DNA of 64,000 bases from Candidatus Coatesiibacteriota bacterium (GTDB lineage: Bacteria; JAFGND01): positions 1 to 64,000 of the forward strand of contig JAFGND010000057.1 of the NCBI GenBank assembly GCA_016927185.1, given 5' to 3'. The position numbers were made by a program, and so were the translations under genes. Each line of letters starts with the position of its first letter. Position 1 is the stretch's first letter. The notes beneath the pieces were generated by a model, which did not search any database, had not been told where the DNA came from, and saw nothing but the letters and a program-made list of their open reading frames with translations. Positions 7,680 through 16,211 of the stretch are shown one piece after another.

Positions 7680-10600
7680 CTATCCTTTTGTAAAGTAATT
7701 AATATCTTTGCTCTTGTTCTTTGTTTCCTCAAATGGTGTGTCCAGATTTTCTGGCAAATGTCCTCTCTTGGAAGTGAGATCATCAAAAGTTGCAACAAGG
7801 GCAGGAATCATGAATAAGGTAAGCAAAGTGGAGAAACTTAATCCCCATGAAAAGCATATAGCCATAGGTCTGAATGTCTCATTTGTTCCACCAAGATTCA
7901 AAGCCATTGGAACTAATCCGGATAATGTTGTTATGCTTGTAAGAAGAATAGGTCTTAATCTGAGAGCTCCTGCCTGTATTATAGATTCCCATCTGTTTAT
8001 GCCCTTAAGCCTTGCTTGATTTATGAAGTCAACAAGAATAATGGAGTTATTCACGACAACACCTGCCAATGCGATGATTGAAATGAGAGCATTCAATGAA
8101 ATAGGAAGCTGGCTTATGTGCAATCCCAATGTAACTCCCACGAATGCGAAAGGAACTGTTATCATGACAATCAATGGTTGATAAGCATTCCTGAACTGGG
8201 TAGCCAGAATACCAAAGATAAGAAGAATCGCAATAATGAAAGCTTGACCAAGACTGCTGAAGGATTTTGCCTGTTCTTCTGCTCGCCCACCATACCTGAG
8301 TCTGTAACCAGGATTCTCTTTTTCAAAATCCTTGTATTTCTCCATTATATATCTATTTGCTTTGTCAGAAGTCAGTTTGCCTTCAACATTTGCCAGAACT
8401 CTTATCATTCTGGTCTTGTTGTAATGCTCTATCCTGGTAGGTCCTCTGATTGTCTTTATGTCAGCAAGATCAGCGACCATAACATATTCTCCAGTTTTTG
8501 TAGGGATTTTTAATGATTTTATTTCTTCAGCGTCCCTTACAAATTTCTCATCGTATTTTACCAGAATTTCAACTTCTTCATTATTTCTTGTAAAGAATGA
8601 TCCGGGAATTACTCCTTCAACTGCCTGTCTTATTGATGTGGCAATTTCTGTATAATTCAAGCCGTACTGACGAAGTCTTTCATGATAGGGGATTATCCTC
8701 AACTCCATTTTCCCTTCTTCATAAGTTGAAGACAGATCAGCAATCCCTTCCATCTTTTCCAGATCAGATTTTATTCTTTCAGCATATTCATTGAGTTTTT
8801 CCAGATCGTCTCCAAGAACTCTTATTTCAACAGGTCTCCCTGCAGGAGGACCATCCAGTCTCTGATAGAATTCATATCTCTTTATCATACTCAATGTATT
8901 CATGAATTTCCTTATTTTTGTCATCAGCTGTTCATTATTGAGAGTTCTCTTTTCTTTTTCAGGCAAGTCTATATTAATCTGTGCGTTCTGATAGCCAGTG
9001 CTTGCACCCATACCGCCTTCTTTGTATCCAACAAATGTAGTTAAATTCATGATTTCAGTTTCGGGATACTTGCTCAGTTCATGTTCTATTATTCTGGTTA
9101 CCGAGTCAGTATATTCTAGTTTGGTTCCGATTGGCATATCAAACTGGAGAACCAGATAATCCCTTTCTATTTCAGTATATAATCTGATATCAAGGAATCT
9201 CATGGACATAGCAACGGCTGAAGAGAAGACAACTACCGTAATGATAAGTAAATACCTTTTTCCTATAACCCATAAAAGAGCTTTCTGATAGTAGACAACA
9301 AGCAACTCAAATCCTTTTTCTGCTCTTCTTGTTACTATCATTTCAAGCTCATCCAGAAGGAATTTCAGGATTTTAAGAATTCTTTTAATCAGCCAGATTG
9401 TACCTGTTATCGGGAGAAGGGCAAAGAAAGCTAGCCACATCTTTCTGCCCCAAGGTTTTGGTGTTTTTTTGGTTTCGTGTTCGTGCATGAAAAGTGCTAC
9501 CAGATTGGGTAGAAAGAGCAGTGCCTGACCCATTGAAGACAGGAGTGCCATATTGACAACCATTGGGAATACTGCCATCATTTTTCCCATTCTTCCTGAC
9601 ATCATTAAAATAGGACTGAAGGCAAAAATAGTTGTAAGTGTAGATGAGAAAACTGGCCAGATGACCTCCTGGGCACCTTCAATAGCTGCTTCTCTTGCAG
9701 GCAGTCCCTTTTTGATGTACCTGTTGATATTGTCAATTATTACTATGGAATTATCTACAAGCATTCCCGAAGCAAGAAGAAGAGCAAAGAGTGAGAATGA
9801 TGAGAAAGTGTAATCAGTAAGATACATGAAGATAAAAGTAACAAGGAATGAGAATGGAATGGCAAATGTAGTCAAGCTTGCATTTTTCCAACCCAAAAGG
9901 AGAAATAATGCCACTGCTACAAGCAGCATTCCCAGATACATATTATTGACAAGAATTCCGATAACCTTATTTACCTCATGACCCATGTCATTTCTGAATG
10001 TTATTCTTGTATCAGGATAAGTGTTTTCGAATTCCTTTGCATCTTTTCTTACATTATTCACAACATCAATAATATTTGAATCTGACTGCTTGAAGATGCG
10101 TAACAAAAGTGCTGGATTCATGCTTTCCCTTGTCAGGATGTTTTTCTTTTCAAGCCTGAATGTAGTTCTTGCAATATCTTTTATCTTGATAAGACTGGCT
10201 GGGGAGCTTTTAACAATGACATCATTTATCTGTTCAGGAGATTCGAATTCTCCCATTACCCTTATTACGTATTCTTGTTGTCCGCTATATATATTGCCGG
10301 ACGGCAGATTGTAGTTTCGAAGTTTAATCGCATTCACAACATCATTCTGTGTAACACCGTATTGCTCAAGAAGCGCAGGATTAAGCTCTACCCATGCCTG
10401 GCGTTGCTCACCTGCTGCACTAAGTCTTGTAAATGAAGATGCAATATTTACCTGACTCACTCCAGGAGTGCTTTGCAACTTGTCTCTCATTTTCTCAGCA
10501 ATTTCCTGTATCCGCAAATCCGAGTAAGGTCCTGACAATGCGATATCAATAATGGGGATGAATTTCGATAAATCAGCATTAAAGGAGACAGGTTGCTGTG

Positions 10601-10973
10601 AATCATCTGGCAAATCACTTACTTGTGCAATCCTTGTAACGATTTCATCATATGCATCTTTTATTTGATTATCTGTAAGTTCTTCTTTTAAGACAACTCT
10701 TACCTGGGAACGTCCTTCAAAAGAATTTGATTCCAGATGATCTATATCAGACTGATCCCATACAGCATCTTCAATTTTCTTGGTGATGAGCTTTTCAATT
10801 TCTGCAGGAGGTGCCCCAGGATAGGCTGTTGTTATTGGAATCATTCCAAAACTTACTGATGGATAGCTTTCTCTTGGTATTTTTCCGACTGAGAATACTC
10901 CTGCAGAGATCGCTACCAATACCAATATTCTGACGAGAATAGGTTGATTCAAGAAGAATTTTATCAGAAACAT
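7680..10973 (-). CDS. RND-family efflux pump (AcrB/HAE-type inner-membrane subunit)
   Basis: A 1097-residue resistance-nodulation-division transporter with the expected two-fold repeat: one N-terminal membrane helix, a large periplasmic loop, six membrane helices, then a second copy. The opening 'FLNQPILVRILVLV..PRESYP' and the 'AYPGAPPAEIEKLIT' porter motif are characteristic. In the first half the helix corresponding to AcrB TM4 reads GMLVDNSIVIIDN (one Asp where AcrB has two). The second-half counterpart reads GVVVNNSIILVDF. The linker near residues 500-550 contains an extra hydrophobic stretch. It forms an operon with an adaptor and a TolC-like protein under a PadR regulator. Substrate unknown. 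Confidence 0.93.
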   Translation of the reverse strand: MFLIKFFLNQPILVRILVLVAISAGVFSVGKIPRESYPSVSFGMIPITTAYPGAPPAEIEKLITKKIEDAVWDQSDIDHLESNSFEGRSQVRVVLKEELTDNQIKDAYDEIVTRIAQVSDLPDDSQQPVSFNADLSKFIPIIDIALSGPYSDLRIQEIAEKMRDKLQSTPGVSQVNIASSFTRLSAAGEQRQAWVELNPALLEQYGVTQNDVVNAIKLRNYNLPSGNIYSGQQEYVIRVMGEFESPEQINDVIVKSSPASLIKIKDIARTTFRLEKKNILTRESMNPALLLRIFKQSDSNIIDVVNNVRKDAKEFENTYPDTRITFRNDMGHEVNKVIGILVNNMYLGMLLVAVALFLLLGWKNASLTTFAIPFSFLVTFIFMYLTDYTFSSFSLFALLLASGMLVDNSIVIIDNINRYIKKGLPAREAAIEGAQEVIWPVFSSTLTTIFAFSPILMMSGRMGKMMAVFPMVVNMALLSSMGQALLFLPNLVALFMHEHETKKTPKPWGRKMWLAFFALLPITGTIWLIKRILKILKFLLDELEMIVTRRAEKGFELLVVYYQKALLWVIGKRYLLIITVVVFSSAVAMSMRFLDIRLYTEIERDYLVLQFDMPIGTKLEYTDSVTRIIEHELSKYPETEIMNLTTFVGYKEGGMGASTGYQNAQINIDLPEKEKRTLNNEQLMTKIRKFMNTLSMIKRYEFYQRLDGPPAGRPVEIRVLGDDLEKLNEYAERIKSDLEKMEGIADLSSTYEEGKMELRIIPYHERLRQYGLNYTEIATSIRQAVEGVIPGSFFTRNNEEVEILVKYDEKFVRDAEEIKSLKIPTKTGEYVMVADLADIKTIRGPTRIEHYNKTRMIRVLANVEGKLTSDKANRYIMEKYKDFEKENPGYRLRYGGRAEEQAKSFSSLGQAFIIAILLIFGILATQFRNAYQPLIVMITVPFAFVGVTLGLHISQLPISLNALISIIALAGVVVNNSIILVDFINQARLKGINRWESIIQAGALRLRPILLTSITTLSGLVPMALNLGGTNETFRPMAICFSWGLSFSTLLTLFMIPALVATFDDLTSKRGHLPENLDTPFEETKNKSKDINYFTKG

Positions 10974-10977
10974 CCTG

Positions 10978-12048
10978 CTACTCCACTGTCTCTATTATTT
11001 CCAGATTGTCTTTAAGCCTGGCAATGTTACTTGTAGCTATTTTTTCTCCTGTTTTCAAGCCACTCTCTATTATTATCTTGTCTTCAGATCTTTCTCCCAG
11101 TATCACTTCTCTAAGTTTAGCTGTCTTGTTTTCAATGATAAAAACGTACCATTTATTAAGCCTGTCAACAATATAAGAGGGTGGAAGGACTATTGCATTT
11201 TCAATCTGTTTTCCTTTGATTGTAATATATACTGTCATTCCTGATTTAAGTTCTAAATTCGAATTGTCCAGTCTTATTTCCACAGGGAAATTGAGGCTCT
11301 TATCACTTCTTCTCATGCTTATTGCGAAAACCCGACCTTTATATTGCTTTTCCTTTAAAAGTGGTGATGTTATTATGACTTCAGCTCCTTCAGAAATCTT
11401 CATTATATCCTGTTCTGATATACCAGCTGTTATTTTCATCTGCCTTGGATCCGTAATTACCATGGCTTGATAAGCAGGAGATATCATATCTCCCTTGTTG
11501 ACATTTCTCTCTGTAACATATCCATCATCAGGTGCAGTTACTGTTCCAAGACTTGCCTGTGCTCTTGCAGCATTTATCTGGGATTGAGTGGCTTTCAATT
11601 GGCTGTATGCAGCATCTACCTGAGTCTGAACCAAATCCCATTGAGCTGCTGACAATTCACCTCTTCTATATAGAATTTCCTGTCTTCTCGAGTTTCTGAG
11701 TGCAGCCTGATACTGGATCATGGCGTTTTCTGCCTGGGATTGAGCAAGCCTTATTGAAGCAGATGCAACACGCGTATCAATCCTGAAAAGTGTCTGTCCT
11801 TTCTTGACAAAATCTCCCAGATTAACTGGAACACTTGTAACAACACCTGATGTTTGAGGCGCTATCTTGACATCAACCATAGCTTGTAGAGTCCCGGAGG
11901 TTTTTATCTGGTATGAAAAAGTTTCAGTAGAAATTACCTTCACTTTGACTTTTACGTCTTCAGGTTTCCTTGTTGCTCTATTCTTCTTGCCATTGCAACC
12001 GGCATAAAAAAGCAAGAGGATTATGAATGCTAAAATGGTCTTTTGCAT
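10978..12048 (-). CDS. RND efflux membrane-fusion (adaptor) lipoprotein
   Basis: A 356-residue periplasmic adaptor linking the RND pump to the outer-membrane channel. Signal peptide with lipobox FYAGC (Cys18), so probably lipid-anchored. A lipoyl/barrel-sandwich half-motif near residue 67 (APQTSGVVTSVPVNLGDFV) precedes an alpha-helical hairpin at about 105-165. The second half-motif (TVTAPDDGYVTERNV) and C-terminal beta-barrel follow. Its stop lies 4 nt from the pump gene start and its start overlaps the upstream TolC-like gene by 1 nt, so the three are cotranscribed. Confidence 0.93.
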   Translation of the reverse strand: MQKTILAFIILLLFYAGCNGKKNRATRKPEDVKVKVKVISTETFSYQIKTSGTLQAMVDVKIAPQTSGVVTSVPVNLGDFVKKGQTLFRIDTRVASASIRLAQSQAENAMIQYQAALRNSRRQEILYRRGELSAAQWDLVQTQVDAAYSQLKATQSQINAARAQASLGTVTAPDDGYVTERNVNKGDMISPAYQAMVITDPRQMKITAGISEQDIMKISEGAEVIITSPLLKEKQYKGRVFAISMRRSDKSLNFPVEIRLDNSNLELKSGMTVYITIKGKQIENAIVLPPSYIVDRLNKWYVFIIENKTAKLREVILGERSEDKIIIESGLKTGEKIATSNIARLKDNLEIIETVE

Positions 12049-13430
12049 TACTCAACTCCCTGGTTTAAGAACTGATAGAAACTTAATTTAGCCAGAATGA
12101 AATCATATCTTGCAGAAGTAAGCTGCATTTCACTACTGTATAAAATCAAATCGGCATCTATTAAAGAAGTTGCATCGGTTAATCCCGCATCGTAATTATT
12201 TTTTATTTGATTATATTGAATTTTTGCGCTCTTCAGAGATTCTGAGTAAATCCTGATCTTCTTGGCATTCGTCACCATTGCATAAAAAGAACTCTGGGCA
12301 GCCAGCAAAATCCCACTTTCTCCATCAGCCTTGTTTATTTCTGCCTGGTCAAGAGCAGTTTTTGCTTTTGATGTATTCCATATCCTGGAGGTTCCCTTGA
12401 ATAAAGGAATACTTAGATTTACTGCCAGTATAGAGCTTCCTCCTCCCTTGAAATCCAGTTTTTCATCATCCTCTATTGTCTTTGTCCATGTCAGATTAAG
12501 AGAAGGACTGAAATTGCCAAGCGAGCTCATATATGCGAGTTTACTTATATTGATTGTCCTGTCCAGCATCTTTATTTTCTCGTTTGATTTCAGAACAGTT
12601 TCCTTCTTTTTCAACCATTCTGCTTCTATTTGCTCTGTGTTCAGTCTGGAAAGATATTCAACTTCATCTTCATATTCAGAGAAATTAAAAGCATCAGGCT
12701 CCGGCAGTATGTCTGCAGGCTTCAAGCCGAGAGTGTTCATCCAGCTGCATCTCAAAATGCTACTGCTATTCTTTACCTGAAGAAGATCATTCTCTTTTTC
12801 AAGGACTTTTACCTTGTACTGCTGCAAATCAGATTCTTTTGCTATGCCAGCAATTGATTGATTTTCAATTGTCTTGAGATTTGAGATACTGCTTTTCAGG
12901 CTTTGTTCGTTTACTTTCAATAGTTCCTTGAATTTCAGGATAGAAAAATAAAGCTCAGCTATCTTGTACTCAAGATCCAGTGAATCAACTTTCAGTTTCA
13001 TCTCACTCAGCTTGTAAGCTTCTTGAGCTTGCTTGTATCCCAACCATATTGATCCTCCATTCCATATAGGCTGGGAAACTACCAATTGAGTTGTATATGA
13101 GTTCTGAAAAACATCATCAGGAGGTTTTGAAGGGATTCCCAGGTTGGTTTCCGCAAGATATCTGGTATAACTGTAATCATATCCCATCTGCATTTTAGAG
13201 AATGTGTCTGAATCAATATGAACCAGGGTTGAAGACAATGTCACTTTTGGAAGCAAATTCCCCAAAGCTGAATATGAATTATGTTTTCCCTGTTTTGCAT
13301 CCAGTTTGCTGCTCAGATAAGACTTGTTTTTTTGATGAGCAAGCTTGACAGCTTCCTTTAATGTAATAGCATCAAGAAACGAAAACCCCAGCAGGGTAAC
13401 TATAGCACAAGAAAGTGAAAGAATCTTCAT
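12048..13430 (-). CDS. TolC-family outer-membrane efflux protein
   Basis: A 460-residue outer-membrane channel of the TolC type. Signal peptide at about 1-20, then long helices with heptad character in two repeats (about 25-230 and 265-460). It opens with 'ITLKEAVKLAHQKNKSY', the usual first helix of OEP domains. A GGAG ribosome site precedes the ATG. It is the second gene of the padR-led minus-strand operon and should complete the tripartite pump. No specific substrate can be assigned. Confidence 0.9.
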   Translation of the reverse strand: MKILSLSCAIVTLLGFSFLDAITLKEAVKLAHQKNKSYLSSKLDAKQGKHNSYSALGNLLPKVTLSSTLVHIDSDTFSKMQMGYDYSYTRYLAETNLGIPSKPPDDVFQNSYTTQLVVSQPIWNGGSIWLGYKQAQEAYKLSEMKLKVDSLDLEYKIAELYFSILKFKELLKVNEQSLKSSISNLKTIENQSIAGIAKESDLQQYKVKVLEKENDLLQVKNSSSILRCSWMNTLGLKPADILPEPDAFNFSEYEDEVEYLSRLNTEQIEAEWLKKKETVLKSNEKIKMLDRTINISKLAYMSSLGNFSPSLNLTWTKTIEDDEKLDFKGGGSSILAVNLSIPLFKGTSRIWNTSKAKTALDQAEINKADGESGILLAAQSSFYAMVTNAKKIRIYSESLKSAKIQYNQIKNNYDAGLTDATSLIDADLILYSSEMQLTSARYDFILAKLSFYQFLNQGVE

Positions 13431-13447
13431 AATTTCTCCGTTAGTTC

Positions 13448-14038
13448 TCAGGCTTTATGGATATACTGATTCATGTTTTTCATTATTTCATTTGTCTTTC
13501 TCAGAAGCACATCCATGATTTCTATTTCTATTTCTATTGGAAGCAAATGAAAATAGTCTGTCTCATTCTTGAGTTTTTCTATTTTCATTATCAATTTTTC
13601 TTTATACTCTGCCATGTCTTTATTCAAATCAGCCAGCATAGAAATACTTTCTTTATTCTTGAAGCAACCCAGGAAATGACTTCCAATAAGGAATTTAGGG
13701 ATTGACGGCTTGCTGCCGGTCTTGAAATGCTCTTTGAAAGCCTTTTGCAGCATTTTCTTGCCATTTTTTGTTATCTTGAAAACCTTGCATTCAGGATTGT
13801 TTCCTCTTTTCTCCTGATGACCAACAATAGCTCCCATTGAAACCAGCTTGTTAAGAGTTGGATATATCGAAGAGATCTTGATATTTGCCCATTCCAGCAA
13901 ATCGCATTGAATTATTCTCTTCTTCAGCTCATATCCATGAGCTTCCTTTTCCGAGAGCAGACATAGAATTATAAGAGATGTCTTGTTTTCTGCTTTCAGT
14001 TTTTCGAAAAGTACCTTGTCTTTGGGGGATAAAAACAC
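13448..14038 (-). CDS. PadR-family transcriptional regulator of the efflux operon
   Basis: A 196-residue DNA-binding protein. The N-terminal winged helix carries the PadR signature (LLSEKEAHGYELKKRI, then SSIYPTLNKLVSMGAI), and a C-terminal helical dimerisation region follows at about 110-190. It starts at GTG. It is the first gene of the operon encoding the TolC-like protein, adaptor and RND pump, so autoregulated repression relieved by a pump substrate is the natural inference, as known for LmrR-like PadR proteins. The divergent spacer upstream carries candidate operators. Confidence 0.88.
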   Translation of the reverse strand: MFLSPKDKVLFEKLKAENKTSLIILCLLSEKEAHGYELKKRIIQCDLLEWANIKISSIYPTLNKLVSMGAIVGHQEKRGNNPECKVFKITKNGKKMLQKAFKEHFKTGSKPSIPKFLIGSHFLGCFKNKESISMLADLNKDMAEYKEKLIMKIEKLKNETDYFHLLPIEIEIEIMDVLLRKTNEIMKNMNQYIHKA

Positions 14039-14189
14039 TTTTACTCTTTAGTTTAAAAAAAAATAATTCAATAAGAACTAGTTTTTTTAAGCATAATTTT
14101 GTCAAGCTATTAAAATAAAGTTAAAAATGACTTGCCTTGCAAAATAAGTTATCAATTCCATGCAACAAAATAATTCAATGAGGTGTTAA
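14039..14189. promoter_or_regulatory. Divergent control region between padR operon and subtilase gene
   Basis: A 151-bp spacer between divergently transcribed genes. It contains a minus-strand TTGACA word (14105-14100) 62 nt upstream of the padR GTG, a perfect palindrome AACTAGTT (14076-14083), and a 13-bp direct repeat AAAATAATTCAAT at 14060-14072 and 14167-14179. No convincing -10 box is paired with the TTGACA. PadR operators are usually dyads, so AACTAGTT or the repeated word are candidates only. Confidence 0.35.
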
Positions 14190-16211
14190 ATGAGATTAGT
14201 TCTTATATTGTTACTAATTATAGGATTCCTTTCTGCAGAGGAAATATACAGAAAATCAGCAGGGAACAAAATATCAAAGAACGTGATGGCTTTCTTCGAT
14301 AAAGCTCCAGACGATTCATTGAAAGTATGGATTTTGTTTACAGATAAGGGAATGAAAAACGAAATGCAGGTTAAGTCATATCTGGCAAGCCATTCAGATT
14401 TAGTATCAAAGAGATCCCTTGATAGAAGAAAAAGAAGGAAAACCGGAAGCCTGCTAGAATATTGTGATATCCCGGTAAAGAAAGAATATGTCAGTTCCCT
14501 GGAACAGATGGGTTTAACAATATGCACCAAATCGAAATGGTTGAATGCAATAAGTACTTACATCAAGAAAAGGGATATTCAGAAGATTGCAGAATCAGAC
14601 TTCGTTTATTCAGTTATAAGGGTAGCAGTCTTCAAGAGGAGGAAAGTCATTCTTGACAAGAAAGGTCTGGGTTATAATGGAGATACTGATCCGTTCTATG
14701 GATATTCTCATTCCCAGATTTACACCATTGGTGTCATGGACGCACATAAATTAGGATTAACAGGCAAGGGTATTCTGATTTGCATGCTTGATGGTGGTTT
14801 CATGCTGGATCATGAATCTTTAAGGCATATAAGCAAGGTAGATGAATATGATTTCATAAACAAAGATAATTTTACCGGTTATGACAAAACCCAGGATACA
14901 CAAGGTCAGCCAAGTCACGGGACAATGACATTGTCTACTATAGGAGGTTATGCTCCAGGGAAATTGATAGGACCTGCATATGAAGCAGATTATCTGCTTT
15001 ACAAAACAGAAGATGATTCAGATGAAACTGAAATAGAGGAAACATACTGGACTGAGGGTATAGAGAAAGCGGACTCTCTTGGTGCTGATATAGTGAATTC
15101 GAGTCTCGGTTATAGTAAATGGTACTCCTATGAGGATTTTGATGGTCATACTGCAGTTACAACATTGGCAGCATCAAGGGCGGCACAGAATGGTATAATT
15201 GTCTGTAATTCAATGGGAAACGAAGGAACTTATGATTACGATGAAGGAACCCTGGTAGCACCTGCTGATGCTGACAGCATTTTATCACTTGGAGCCATAT
15301 TCTTTAACGGGCATTTATGTGCTTTTTCATCAACTGGACCTACATATGGTGGTGGAAATTATCCTTCAAGAATAAAGCCGGATCTTGTTGCTCCTGGCAG
15401 CTCGGTTATAGTTGCATATCCTTATACCATTGATGAGTACACTTCTGCTTCAGGAACTTCTTTCTCTTCTCCATTGACGGCAGGAGCGGTAGCTCTTGTT
15501 CTTCAGGCATTTCCTGACATGAAAGTATATGATGTCATAAAATTCATGAAAGATAATGCAGATAAGAGAGTGAAAGACTTCAATCCCAGCCAGGGAACGC
15601 TTCCGAATAATTTCTATGGGTGGGGAATAACTTATCTGGGAAATGCTCTTTCCGGAGGTCGTATTTATGCTTATGCCTATGATGCAATAAGCCAGGCACC
15701 TCTGGAAAATGTAGAGATAATGATAAGTGGTCCTGAACAGGCAGAAGGGAAGACAAAAAGCAATGGTGGATATTCCGGGAAATTCACGAAAGCTGGTACT
15801 TATTCAATACAGGCAAGTTTACAGGGATATGAAACTCAATCCAGTTCAGTTTCTTTTAACGGAACAAATGGTGCTGGATGCGATTTCCCCATGCTGAAGA
15901 AAGGATGGAGTTCATCAACAAGATCACTTGGTGCTTTTCCAAATCCAAGCAAGGGAGAAATCTGGTTCGGTTTCGAACTCCTTGAAAAATCTGAAGTGAC
16001 AATAAAAATATATAATTCCAATGGTACATTAATAAAGGATATTGTTGTCAAGGATCAGGAAAAGGGCATACATATGAGCACGACATCAGGTTCAGCTATT
16101 TACTGGGACGGCAAGGATAAGAATAACGTAAAAATGGGATCCGGTATTTACTTGTATGTTATAAAGATTGGTGATATAACCGAATCAGGAAAATTCGCAA
16201 TTATTCGTTGA
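14190..16211 (+). CDS. Secreted subtilisin-like serine protease (S8) with FlgD-like C-terminal domain
   Basis: A 673-residue exported protease. Signal peptide 1-16; propeptide-like region to about 150. The S8 catalytic triad is Asp201 (CMLDGG), His243 (PSHGT) and Ser424 (SGTSFSSP), with oxyanion Asn344 (SMGNEG). Residues 498-575 form a carboxypeptidase-regulatory-like beta domain. Residues 585-673 look like a FlgD-type Ig-like or sorting-type domain (FPNPSKGE..., WDGKD, GSGIYLYVIKIG), the kind placed at the end of proteins secreted in FCB-group bacteria. Weak GAGGTG ribosome site. It overlaps the convergent next gene by 11 nt. Confidence 0.92.
   Translation: MRLVLILLLIIGFLSAEEIYRKSAGNKISKNVMAFFDKAPDDSLKVWILFTDKGMKNEMQVKSYLASHSDLVSKRSLDRRKRRKTGSLLEYCDIPVKKEYVSSLEQMGLTICTKSKWLNAISTYIKKRDIQKIAESDFVYSVIRVAVFKRRKVILDKKGLGYNGDTDPFYGYSHSQIYTIGVMDAHKLGLTGKGILICMLDGGFMLDHESLRHISKVDEYDFINKDNFTGYDKTQDTQGQPSHGTMTLSTIGGYAPGKLIGPAYEADYLLYKTEDDSDETEIEETYWTEGIEKADSLGADIVNSSLGYSKWYSYEDFDGHTAVTTLAASRAAQNGIIVCNSMGNEGTYDYDEGTLVAPADADSILSLGAIFFNGHLCAFSSTGPTYGGGNYPSRIKPDLVAPGSSVIVAYPYTIDEYTSASGTSFSSPLTAGAVALVLQAFPDMKVYDVIKFMKDNADKRVKDFNPSQGTLPNNFYGWGITYLGNALSGGRIYAYAYDAISQAPLENVEIMISGPEQAEGKTKSNGGYSGKFTKAGTYSIQASLQGYETQSSSVSFNGTNGAGCDFPMLKKGWSSSTRSLGAFPNPSKGEIWFGFELLEKSEVTIKIYNSNGTLIKDIVVKDQEKGIHMSTTSGSAIYWDGKDKNNVKMGSGIYLYVIKIGDITESGKFAIIR

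Noticed and set aside
8118-8513. Plus-strand open frames opposite the RND pump (also opposite leuC, dxs and the TPR gene)
   Set aside because: They are antisense to clearly conserved genes, lack ribosome sites and show no recognisable domains.
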